A DNA stretch of 64,000 nucleotides from Lasiodiplodia sp. COLG20 (Eukaryota > Ascomycota > Dothideomycetes > Botryosphaeriales > Botryosphaeriaceae), in contig VNWV01000001.1 in assembly GCA_009801085.1 (NCBI GenBank), positions 1,116,001-1,180,000 of the forward strand, in the 5' to 3' direction. Numbering within the stretch: position 1 is the stretch's first letter; the number at the start of each line of letters is the position of its first letter. Shown in pieces: positions 20,811-30,390 of the stretch. The notes under the pieces are model-generated. The model was not told the DNA's origin. It did not search any database and saw only the letters and a program-made list of their open reading frames with translations. Position numbers and translations under genes: made by a program.

Positions 20811-22807
20811 TTACTGGCTGCAATCCGGATCCGGGCACTCCCCATCAGATTCGTTATCCGAGAAGCCCACCACCTGGGGATTCATGTTGTAAATGCAGTC
20901 GGGACACCCCGTAGACACGCACCTCCCACCCGCCGCCACCCTCACCGTGTTGCCGTCGGCATCCACGACCTCCAACCGCTGAAATCCAGCCTTCACCCCT
21001 TCGACCTTGCCATAGTTCAACCCGGCCACCAGCTCGACGCTACCGATCTGCTCGCCGTCGCTGATCAGGTTGGCCTTCCAGCCCTCAGCGTCCTCGCCGA
21101 CCACGACGGCCCAGCTCAGCACGTCCTCGCCCTTGTCCCAGCCGTCGGGCTTGGCGTAGGCGCCGCCGTTGCCCTCGAGCGGGCACGTCGTCGACTGCAG
21201 GATCGTCTTGTACCACAGCGCGCCCGTGGCGGCCTCGGAGCCGAAGGGCCGCATGGCGGACGCGGACGAGGCGTTGGCGCGGAAGGCGTCGGCGAAGGAG
21301 CCGATCAGCGGCTGCCAGCCGTCGTGCGGAGCGAGAGAGGTGGTGGCGTAGCGGGCTGGGTCGACGTCGGTGTTTTGCTCGGGCCAGAGGTTGCCGATGT
21401 AGTGGGATTCGGGCCCGTCGTTCTGTTGCAGGGGGTTAGTGTCTTGAAGTGATGAACAGGATAGTTGGAATCGGGGAACACAAGCCGGGTTCGCGGGTTA
21501 TTGAGGAACAAGATACTTACCCAGGTGACTACTTGGGCATATTCTGGGGCAGGACTCATCTCCAAGATGTTCTTCATTCGTTCCGGAAGGTTGAGCTCGC
21601 CAGGGCGGTAGAGGTTGGTGTTGTACTTGGAGCCAGTCAGCCAATCATTCTTCCCCATGCTACACGACTTTGAGACTTGGACTTACCGCATCCTTGTACT
21701 GCAGAGGACTCAAGCCTGTCAAAAGAAAACATGTCAGCTATTAATTCTCAACCAATAACCCAACAACCCCAAGGCCCACAAAGTAACACATACCAATCAT
21801 ATAATCCTTCCCTCGCGCCTCAGCCGCTTTAGAAACCACCTCATCCGGGCCCGTATCACCGGGGAAGGCGCCGCCCAGGCCGGCCCTCTCGGGCCACGCG
21901 GCCTCCCAGCTGAACAGGCCGTCGACGACGCCGCCCCAGTAGTCCCACCACGCGTCGGCGCCGTCGTAGTAGCCCGCGGTGCCGTCGAAGTCGGGCACCA
22001 GGTAGACGGCGTTGGGCTCGGCGAAGGCGTCGGTGCTGCCGCGCCACTCGTCCCACGTCTCGTTGGACAGGCCGCCGTCCGAGAAGGTGCTGACGAACGG
22101 GTACTCGTCCGGCCCGGGCCCCCGCGCGTACGCCGCGTGCGAGGTGTATTGCTTTAGCAGCGCGTTGTAGTCGGTGAGGGTGGCGCCGGCGCCGCCGGCT
22201 GCGGCGAGGTCGAGGCTGTTGGGGGACGATTGGAGAATGCGTTAGCGTTTGGGTTGGGAGGAGGGGTTGAGGGAGCAAGGAGGATTATTGGGTTTTTGCT
22301 ACGGTTTGTGGGAGAGGCTTACGAGAAAAGTAGGTGGAAGTCGGGGTGGTTGGAGGCGGTGTAGTCGAACATGTAGGAGAGAGTATCGGTCACGAATGAT
22401 TGCCGGGGGTCGCCAATGTTGAGTGCAAAGCCATCCAGACCGGCGGCTGCAGCGTCATCGACATCGGTGTGGACATGGGTCTCAGTGGTAGTGCCAACCT
22501 TCGAAAGAGAGAACGGTAAGTATTGTTCACATGTTTCAGGTTGTGGCGGAAAGGGTTGAGGGATATAAGCAGGAAAAAAGGGGCGAAGGAGAGGTTATAA
22601 AATCAGACATCGTGCATATGACTTCACGTGAGATGAAGGTGCATGAGCTGATATGGGGTACACCCAGCTTGTGGGGTGAGAATTGAATGTGCTGACGGGA
22701 CGTACCATATAGTGGGCAAAGACTGCTTTAGCGGCGGCAGCATTGGGAAAGTACAAGACCGAAGTGGCAGCAGCCATCAAGGCTGAGGTGATTTGAAAAG
22801 GATACAT
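20811..22807 (-). CDS. Secreted endo-alpha-1,3-glucanase (mutanase), GH71
   Basis: Hydrolyses alpha-1,3-glucan of fungal cell walls. Six exons: 22706-22807, 22323-22498, 21794-22215, 21687-21715, 21521-21625 and 20811-21422, giving 481 residues. The N-terminus MYPFQITSALMAAATSVLYF is a signal peptide, followed by KAVFAHYMVG, the standard start of the GH71 catalytic domain. Other hallmarks are DVDDAAAAGLDGFALNIGDP, VYLVPDFDG, WWGGVVDGLFSWEAAWP-type text, and QVVTWNDGPESHYIG. The Cys-containing C-terminus ends in DPDCSQ. Exon 4 is just 29 nt, and the following intron (21626-21686) uses an AAG acceptor after a good GGCTGAC branch point; this is the only join that keeps the frame. It may act in wall remodelling or attack on other fungi. 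Confidence 0.88.
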
Positions 22808-23653
22808 CGTTCCAGACGAGGTGAAGCGCAGCTCTTGATTGGAGAGTTCGAAGGACTGCTGAATACAAGGGAACATATCGCGGATTACTGACGTTAATAT
22901 ATGAGTTGCACAGAGGAGAATGACGTTCCGTAGCCAGCGAAGGACACGCAGCCAGCTGACAGGAACGCTGAAGATCCTACGCAATAGAGGCTCGCACCCC
23001 GCTTGCAAAGAATGCAAGTGAGCACTGGAAAGAGGGGTGAATATTCCCAAAGCGGCCAGTCACAGGCCTCGACAGTCGTCTTCTTCTCCGTCTCCTCTCC
23101 ATCGGGGAGTCACGTCAAGGATATCCGTGCTACTGAATGGAGCTACCTTCTTGATTCTGTTAAGCCCCTCTCATATGTGGCCGACGCGAAAGGTAGTCGG
23201 AGGGGCGGCATGACAGGGCGGGAGCTCACCCCGCAAGTGCCGCCGATGACAGGTGTCATATGCATGTGAGTAAAGAGCAGAGACAGCAAGCAACCGTCCG
23301 AGCCATTACCTCTTCCAGCAGTCTTTCTCTGGAAAGTAAATCAGTCAGCGGTAGGTCGACCAGTAGGAATAGCGAAGAGAGAAGAGTATGATGCAAGCAG
23401 CTGACGTTGCAGACGCGTGCCTCCGTGCCTGCAGAGATACTTTAGCACCAGGCGCCACTGGTGGCTCGGCACTGAAGTGCTCCGAGTACACACATGTAAG
23501 GGCAAGGAATAGGGCGAGAGAAATCAACAGGACAGCGCCACAGTAGCGCAAGACAGGAACATGTGCGCTGTCAGTTTAAATCACAGGAGGCTACACTGCT
23601 TTTCGGAGAGCCACTTACGCCAGCTTGTCTCTGTCGCAGGAAGTACTCAGTTG

Positions 23654-23925
23654 TCATTGGGTCAGCACTGTCTCATAACCACGCTGGAATCGAAGTGCCG
23701 AAACGAGGCAGACCAACCAAGATGGCACTGGCTGTCCTCGAAAGTCCGGAACCAAATCCTTCGGACAAGCCGCCCGCCCCGGGATCATCTGCATGTATCG
23801 TTTCTGAAACGTGAAATCAATCGGGAAAGCATGCCGAGACCGAGGGTCGTCGGTGCCGGTGCCCGTGACCGGGAGCTCCATCCACTCGGACATTTTCTTG
23901 CCAGCCTTGCGCTGTCACGGTAGCA
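23654..23925 (-). other. Possible exon of an unidentified gene
   Basis: A frame beginning after a plausible acceptor (GTGACAG at about 23921) encodes RKAGKKMSEWMELPVTG, then HAFPIDFTFQKRYMQMIPG and CPKDLVPDFRGQPVPSWL. It has protein-like composition and no low-complexity bias. A hydrophobic stretch (LLISLALFLALTCVYS) lies about 150 bp further along the same strand, at about 23500, and another (YLLMVLGVAGSWIQNIVLWG) upstream at about 24150; neither could be joined with confidence. I do not recognise the family; it may be chance or a decayed gene. Confidence 0.2.
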
Positions 23926-25036
23926 TGAGCTGGATGACTGACCACATACTTCTTGAAGGCCAAGAAACAGACAGGTATCTACTTGTGTCCTTTGATTCTC
24001 GTGCGGCATGGATCTTCTTTGAATGGACACACGGCGTCAAAACAAGAGCTGCAGGCGCGGGGAGGCGGTCTTGCTTGCCGCCCGAGAAAAACGCACTTCC
24101 TGCATAGTCGCCCCACAAAACGATGTTCTGGATCCAACTCCCCGCAACTCCAAGAACCATCAGTAGATAGAAGTGGGGCAACAGTTGAGCGGTTGGGCCG
24201 CGGGAACAGACTTGGTTGCACGTGGGGGAGGGGCGAGCGGCCAGGCACAAAGTAGTGCTGACATCAGCTGAACACCTTGTGGCCGGGAGCAGACAGGGCC
24301 CGACAAATGAGAGTGTAGGAGGGAATGACTTGAAAGTGACTTGGTAAGCAGGAGGTTATAAGTTTGCGAAGAGTCTCCGTCCGGCGCAGGTGGCAGCTGC
24401 GGGTATTTTCAGGCCCTACGTTGAATCCTGAGGCTCTATATGAAGCATCTGAGCCTCATGAGCTTGGACGGTGTCCGAAACATGTCTTAATAAATATTAA
24501 AGTGACTTCTCCCCCATGTACCAGCCACGGCCCGCCGGACAGACGCCCCAGATCGGTTCGGACCGAACCGCCTCCACAACCACCATTGGCCAGAACAGGC
24601 GCCACGAGACGGTGGCAGAGTGGGGTTTTAGGTAAAACCATAGTGTTGAACCTTGGCCTACAATATAATTTTCCCGGCACCTGATGCTTGCACGTTCAAG
24701 CTCCTATTCTGCCGGAATAGCTGCGTCTGCCCTATAAGCATTGCAGATCCAGCACGACACGCGAGTCGCGCCACCGCATCAGGCTTCGCGCCGCACCCGA
24801 CAAGGATGCTTATACTACGCTGTGCAGGGATCCGCCGCGCGTGGCCCCAAGTTACCTGCTACCTCGACCTGCTACGCAGCAGTCGCAGCGGATGACGGCT
24901 GTCCACAAAAGACTGGCCACGCCGACCAAATGTCTCACCTGCGAGGTCATCGCTCCCACTGCCCTACGCCCTTAATACCCCGCAATATGCGAGAAGGATT
25001 CGTCACGCTTACTTGCGCCAGCCGTTCCTGCGGCAT

Positions 25037-25066
25037 CACGTTCTGCGGCGCCACGTTCTGCGGCGC
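25037..25066. repeat. Two tandem copies of a 15-bp unit
   Basis: The unit cacgttctgcggcgc occurs at 25037-25051 and again at 25052-25066. A related copy (ttcctgcggcat) lies just before. Confidence 0.8.
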
Positions 25067-27593
25067 CACCAAACACGGCCATTGGTCTCATCTCGCGCCG
25101 CCTACTGACAATCTCACTGAGCTTAAGCGCCAGTTTTAAGAACCTTAACCCTATTCCCACCTCCCCTGTCAGCTTCCGCACCACTTCCCGCTGCCCGGAA
25201 GAGGCAGGTCCTGTAAATCGTCACATGTGGTGCCCGACTGTCCGCTGTATGCAGCAAGCTTGAGAGAGTGAGCGACTGGGAATTTTGTCTCTCCCGGCCT
25301 TATGACTAGTACTACAAATCTGCACATAGACCTCGACTGCTTCGAAGGTATATTGCTCTCTTCTAATGAGATAGAGTTGCGGATAATGAAATTACAGTGC
25401 GGTATGACGCACTGCTGGAATCCCCCACATTTTTCTTCCGTTGACTCTCGATAGGCGAATCCCTCTGCAGGGCTGAAACAGATATCCCGCTTCCTCAAAA
25501 GTTTTCGAAGCTGGGCCAGATTCCATGCTACTGTGTTATGGTACCTTCTAGCCCCTCCGTGCGCGGAAGTGTCGGCAGATGCAACATGGAAAGGAAGAAG
25601 ATGTGTCGCCGGCTTGTGAGGAGAGAAAGGAAAGAAGAACTAGGGGTATCGGTGCTCATTTAAGGCTGAACCGCGGCAGAGCGATTTAAACGAATTGAAT
25701 TCCCGGCTCGGGTATATGCATGTCAGCATTGGCACGTTTTTATCTCACAAGGCCCTCATGTCTCCGTCAAGAACGCGTAATCCACTGTCAGTACCAGAGT
25801 AGTGTCCCAATAGCAGCAAATGAGTGTGATCGCTCCACACTCTCAACAATTCTCGTCGGCATCTTTCTTTGCTAACTAATTATCTTTACAGTTTCTCATT
25901 AAGGTTCGACGGCAAAGCGAAATATCGACTCATCGGCTATTTACAAGATTGGCGATATCTGATTGCTCTTGTTCTTATCTACATTGCAACCACCGATTCT
26001 CGCCGTTGCGATATTGAGAAGACTAACCACAAAGCATTGAGTCACGGCAAGAGTTGTTTCGTGATCCAGATATGACATCGCCGAGCGACCTTGCTCCGAA
26101 CGACAGCATTGGATTGATCAACACTCTTTTCCTTGGGGGATGGGGCATGGGCCATTGCCTTCGAAAGGGTGGGGCATACCGACGGGCCCTGAGCAGACAC
26201 AGCATGCATCCGGGTCTCCGAGCCCACCCACCTCTCTCAGAATAGAAAATGAATTGAAGGAACAAACAATGACGCCGCCTCAAGATCGACGGCCCACTGT
26301 GCGCATCCGCAACCCCTCTCTCACGGCCCACCGCAACCTCGGATGACGAGCGAGACGTCAATTGTTCTCAGGATTGACACGACGCATCAGGCCATGTGGA
26401 GCACCCCCCATTTTGGATCACTGGTGGGGTCCTTGCCCTGTCACCGCCTCGACGCAGGAGAGTGGAGTTTGTGGTGGTCTGGTCTCGCGGCGCGAGCGTC
26501 GGGAGCAACGCACGACGGGCGATCCACACTAGGCCCGATTGGAAGGCAGGGTACGATGACGTCGGCTCATCCACCCATCGGCCTGTGCTGATAACCTCGG
26601 AGCCATTTTGGCTTGTGACGAGGGCTACAATGGGCAAGAAAAAACTAAAATGACAACAGGACGAGAGGGATAACGTTTTTGCCACAGACGTTCGATCGTT
26701 TTCAGACGTGGGTTACAAGTCGGGAATGCTTCCGGATGTACAATGAGAAGGGGATGAACGTTCTGCCGTGCGTGACACAGGCGTACACAGCGCTTACGCG
26801 TGTTTCTCCTCTCCAAACTTATATGTGACGCAAAGAAGAAGAAGAAGCAAGATTTGAAATTTATTTTAAGTTCCACACCTCGTTGAACGACTGAGAAAGA
26901 AATGGAAAGAAGATCCAGAGATTTCGTACACCAGACATGAAGAGCGAACATCTTGCGCTCTTTCTTAAAGCTAGGTCTTGAAACTTTTGGACGGTCTGGT
27001 GTGTGTTCTAGTAGATGACGGAGAGCATGGGGATGGAGCGGTGAAGGTGTTGAGATGTGTATCGAGATAACATTTGTACAACATGGCCATCGTATCTACG
27101 TTTCCCAACAACAACCATGGAACTTCCTGGCCTTTTATCAACCTTCCCCTGGTTTTTCTCGATAGATGGCAGCGTAGGGTTCGGAGACCCAGCATTAGGT
27201 AGCCGAATTTGGGCCATTTGCTTCCCCGTGGTGAAAATAGGAGCCGACGCGGCTTAGAACGATGGACAGGAAAGGGAAGTTTAGGCTACAGAGATTGCCA
27301 AGCGACGAGGGTATAGAGTAGGAAAGGTGTGATGGAGAGTACCAGGTGTGGAGGTGTGGAGTATGCAGTTCCGCACTAGAAAAAAGCAGTAGTAACAGTC
27401 TGGACCTTTCAGTGCTAGAGTCGCTCCGAGGGTATAATGAGAATCCAAAATAAGGGTAAACCAAAAAAAATTAGACAAATATGCGAGATCGCGGCAGAGT
27501 CTGTGCTCTGAGTTTATGGCGCCAGTTGCTGGGATGATGCATGTGATTGCGCCCGTCTATTCCCAGGTCCAGCGACATCGTCAATGTTTCCAT

Positions 27594-28319
27594 TTATTTG
27601 ATGTGCTTGAACATGTCATCCGCGCCGAGCGATCCGTCGTTGAGCTCCGTACCCAATTTCTTGAGGTCTGGCAGCTTGGGCGGCGGCGGGCCCTTGGCCT
27701 CGGGCTTCGGCTCTTCGATGGCGCTTCCATTCGAGAACTCGCCGACCTCAGCAAGGCTTCCAAACATTGTGCTCGCGCGCTTGTTGAACCAGCTTCCACT
27801 CTTCCTGCGCTCGCGCATGTTTGGTCGGCCGGTGGGACCGTCTGACGAGTTCTGCGGGCTCGTCGGACGACTGTTTCGCAGGCTGTCGGACGAGGAGGCT
27901 GAGCGGAAGCCGAAGAAGCGGCGAACAGATGAAGGTCGCTTGCTGCTGCTAACGCTCCCGGCGGTCGGCGTCGGGCTCAACACATTTTTCGAGCCGGGCG
28001 AGCCGGGCTTGGTGTTGACGGTGGCGACGCTCTCGGTGCGACCGCGCGTCTCGCCATTGACGGGACCACCGGTCTGGCTGGAGCTCTCGCTGGAACTCTG
28101 CTTGGGTTTCGTGGAGGCCATGGGGTCGTCAGAGTGGTTGTCATGGGGAGACGTGGGATGCGACGAGAGTGGACCACGGCCTGGTGTAGGTGGGCGGCCT
28201 GGGGTGGCAGGCGGGGATTCGGGCGGCGCGGGGATATCGGTCCCGGCTGTGAGGGAGAACTCGATGGGTTTGATCTCGAGCGGGACGAAGGCGGGCTTAT
28301 TAGTAGTCGAGGGCGCCAT
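27594..28319 (-). CDS. Ser/Pro-rich, probably disordered protein, function unknown
   Basis: An intronless frame of 241 residues. Residues 1-110 are rich in Pro, Ser and Thr (PPESPPATPGRPPTPGRG), with many S/T-P sites. A basic block SSVRRFFGFRSASSSDSLR follows at about 130-148, then MRERRKSGSWFNKRASTMFGSL at about 168-190, and the C-terminus ends LPDLKKLGTELNDGSLGADDMFKHIK. The last two blocks look like conserved short motifs of an unnamed Pezizomycotina family. No catalytic domain, membrane segment or signal peptide is visible. It is divergent from TAD2, with 545 bp between starts. Confidence 0.7.
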   Translation of the reverse strand: MAPSTTNKPAFVPLEIKPIEFSLTAGTDIPAPPESPPATPGRPPTPGRGPLSSHPTSPHDNHSDDPMASTKPKQSSSESSSQTGGPVNGETRGRTESVATVNTKPGSPGSKNVLSPTPTAGSVSSSKRPSSVRRFFGFRSASSSDSLRNSRPTSPQNSSDGPTGRPNMRERRKSGSWFNKRASTMFGSLAEVGEFSNGSAIEEPKPEAKGPPPPKLPDLKKLGTELNDGSLGADDMFKHIK

Positions 28320-28864
28320 GGTGGAGTTTGGTTGGTGGCGTGGTCAGCAGCTGCAGCTAGGTAGCTGGGATGACGGAAGCGGTGTTTGAGCGCGGCGCAA
28401 AGGAGTGGCCGGGAGAAGGAGCGCACGAAGACCCTGATCTGCTGGGGGTGAAGCTGGAGTGATTTGCGCGTTGCGGGGAGGGTCCCGGACAGGGGAAGCT
28501 AGTCGCGGGCGCGTGAGAGCGAGAGTGTAGCTGCAGGAGCTGGGAGCGAGCGGAGGGGAGAGGGGCGGGAGGAGGATGGCGCCAATGACGAAGGAGGGGG
28601 AGGTGGAGGAACACGCGAGCCGGCGCCTGGTCTGGGAGAAGTGTGGGACAGTGATGGCGTCGGGACGGGCGTGGTGAAGGGAGAGCGAGCCATGGGCAGC
28701 GCAGCCAAGGGGAGGCGGCCATCTGCGCGCGCACTGCGAAAGCACCTGCGAGGCCAAGCGGCGCACCAACTGGACCCTGCACCGCGCCCGCGCCATCCAA
28801 CGGCGATCGGCTGCGCAAAATCCATCGGACTTTTTTCTGCACCAGCCTATTTCTGGTGCTACAC
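28320..28864. promoter_or_regulatory. Divergent intergenic region, 28319 gene / TAD2
   Basis: A GC-rich spacer of 545 bp with overlapping frames that are too biased in composition to be credible genes. It presumably carries both promoters. Confidence 0.4.
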
Positions 28865-29541
28865 ATGGCAGACGAGCCGGCGCCCAAGAGAATGCGCATG
28901 GACGAGGACCGCACATATCACGAGCGCTTCATGCGCGAAGCCCTGCACATGGCCGAGCTTGCTCTCGCCACCGACGAGACCCCCGTCGGCTGCGTATTCG
29001 TGCGCGAAGGACGCGTTATCGGCCGCGGCATGAACGACACGAACCGCTCGCTGAACGGCACGCGCCACGCTGAGTTCGTCGCCATCTCGCAGATCCTCGC
29101 CGAGCACCCGGCCAGCGTGCTGCGCGAGACGGACCTCTATGTCACCGTCGAGCCGTGTGTCATGTGCGCCTCGGCCCTGAGGCAGTTTGGCATTCGCGCT
29201 GTGTACTTTGGCTGCTGGAACGACAGGTTTGGCGGCACCGGCGGCGTCCTGAACATCCATAGCGAGTACGTGCGCACCGCCCCACATGTGCCTGCTGAAT
29301 CATGCTGAACAGCCACAGTCCGAGTGTCGACAAGCCGTACCCGGTCCACGGCGGCATCTTCAGAGAAGAGGCCATCATGCTGCTGCGCAAGTTCTACGTC
29401 CAAGAAAACGTCAAAGGTGTGCTGCTGGCCTTCCATGTCCGCCGTCGATGATGCTAACCCAAGACAGCTCCCGAGCCAAAACAAAAGGGCACGAGGGAAT
29501 TGAAGACGGAGATCATACCGCTGTCCGCTGAGCAGGTGTGA
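28865..29541 (+). CDS. tad2: tRNA-specific adenosine-34 deaminase, catalytic subunit
   Basis: Deaminates A34 to inosine in the wobble position of several tRNAs as the Tad2 half of the Tad2-Tad3 heterodimer. Exons are 28865-29265, 29313-29416 and 29468-29541 (introns 47 and 51 nt), giving 192 residues. The deaminase zinc site is complete: HAE at residues 68-70 (Glu70 the proton shuttle) and PCVMC at 97-101. The first splice restores the strongly conserved NIHSD + HSPSVDKPYPVHGG text, which supports the exon model. The start at 28865 (MADEPAPKRM) is the first ATG; the codon frame upstream lacks one. It converges on COX16, with 131 bp between stops. Confidence 0.95.
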
Positions 29542-29672
29542 GCAGTGCCCGAGGTGGTCGAAGGAGTTTAGATACCCCAGAAACATAATTTTACAGTGCC
29601 ATGAATCCAACGCCGGATGCAGATGCGTGTTGTGTAGTCCAGTTCCAACGCCATTTCATATGCAAAGCGTTC

Positions 29673-30071
29673 CTAAAGTTTTCCGTCGTGTTCGCCCGGC
29701 AGCCTCTTGACGCGCTTCTGCTCCCAGTCGTCGAGGTCCTTTGCAGCAAGTCTCTGTTGCACCCAATTGTCAGCAAACCCCATGCCGCAGATGAGACCAG
29801 CACTCACGTAATATTCTTCCTTCATGTCGACCTTCCTCTTGTTCTTGCCAATGCCCAGCTCCTCGTCTTTTGTCACTTGGCGGACCTTGCGGTCGTGTCG
29901 CTCATAACGCAGGGCGGTTGCTGGGGTCAAGAAAAAACTTCCGGCGACCATGGTTGCAATGAAAGGTAGTCCGAAGAGGAGGAATGGATGCCTCTGCATC
30001 TGGACACGGTATTTCGCGGCGAGGGTATTTTGAGCCGCGGCCCCGCGGAACTTCTTGGACTGGAATGCCAT
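29673..30071 (-). CDS. cox16: Cytochrome c oxidase assembly protein Cox16
   Basis: A small inner-membrane factor needed for complex IV assembly. Exons are 29808-30071 and 29673-29753, giving 114 residues. The family text is clear: FQSKKFRG at the start, the single membrane segment HPFLLFGLPFIATMVAGSFFL at about 28-48, then TPATALRYERHDRKVRQ, DMKEEYY joined by splicing to RLAAKDLDDWEQKRVKR. The intron at 29754-29807 (GTGAGT...CAACAG, 54 nt) is a multiple of three and has no in-frame stop, so an unspliced message would encode an 18-residue insertion in the middle of the DMKEEYYRLAAKDL block. It is divergent from the ATR-type kinase gene. Confidence 0.94.
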   Translation of the reverse strand: MAFQSKKFRGAAAQNTLAAKYRVQMQRHPFLLFGLPFIATMVAGSFFLTPATALRYERHDRKVRQVTKDEELGIGKNKRKVDMKEEYYVSAGLICGMGFADNWVQQRLAAKDLDDWEQKRVKRLPGEHDGKL

Positions 30072-30390
30072 GGCAGCGCGACGGATGACGTATGGTGGAA
30101 CAGCACACCAATGGGCAGAGACAAGCTGCGGTGCGAAGGAGTGAAGGGCGTGAGGTTTGCGTGGGGCGTGGCGCGAGATGAATGAGGATCGTGATTTGCG
30201 CCCGTCCGGATCGCCGTTGCAGCATCACCGTCATGCGATGCTGGAACCGATAAGCCGCTTATCGCCATGTGACCGCGCGACGCCTTTTCCGCGCGTTACT
30301 ACGCTCCCTGCCTGTTTTCACCTCACATCCAGCCGCACACCGTTGCCGCGACATGGCACGTCGACCGGTCTAGCGCCATCCGGCAACAGT
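30072..30390. promoter_or_regulatory. Divergent intergenic region, COX16 / ATR-type kinase
   Basis: 319 bp. The kinase frame is open upstream to 30157 with ATGs at 30178 and 30238, but these lie in the COX16 promoter. The ATG at 30391 (MARKSGDSG) is preferred. Confidence 0.45.

Larger units (their letters stand above)
22808..27593. other. Gene-poor region of about 4.8 kb
   Basis: Only short, overlapping frames are present. The best candidate coding patch is at 23654-23925 on the minus strand, listed separately. I see no tRNA, repeat family or transposon remnant apart from a short tandem repeat near 25037. Confidence 0.4.
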
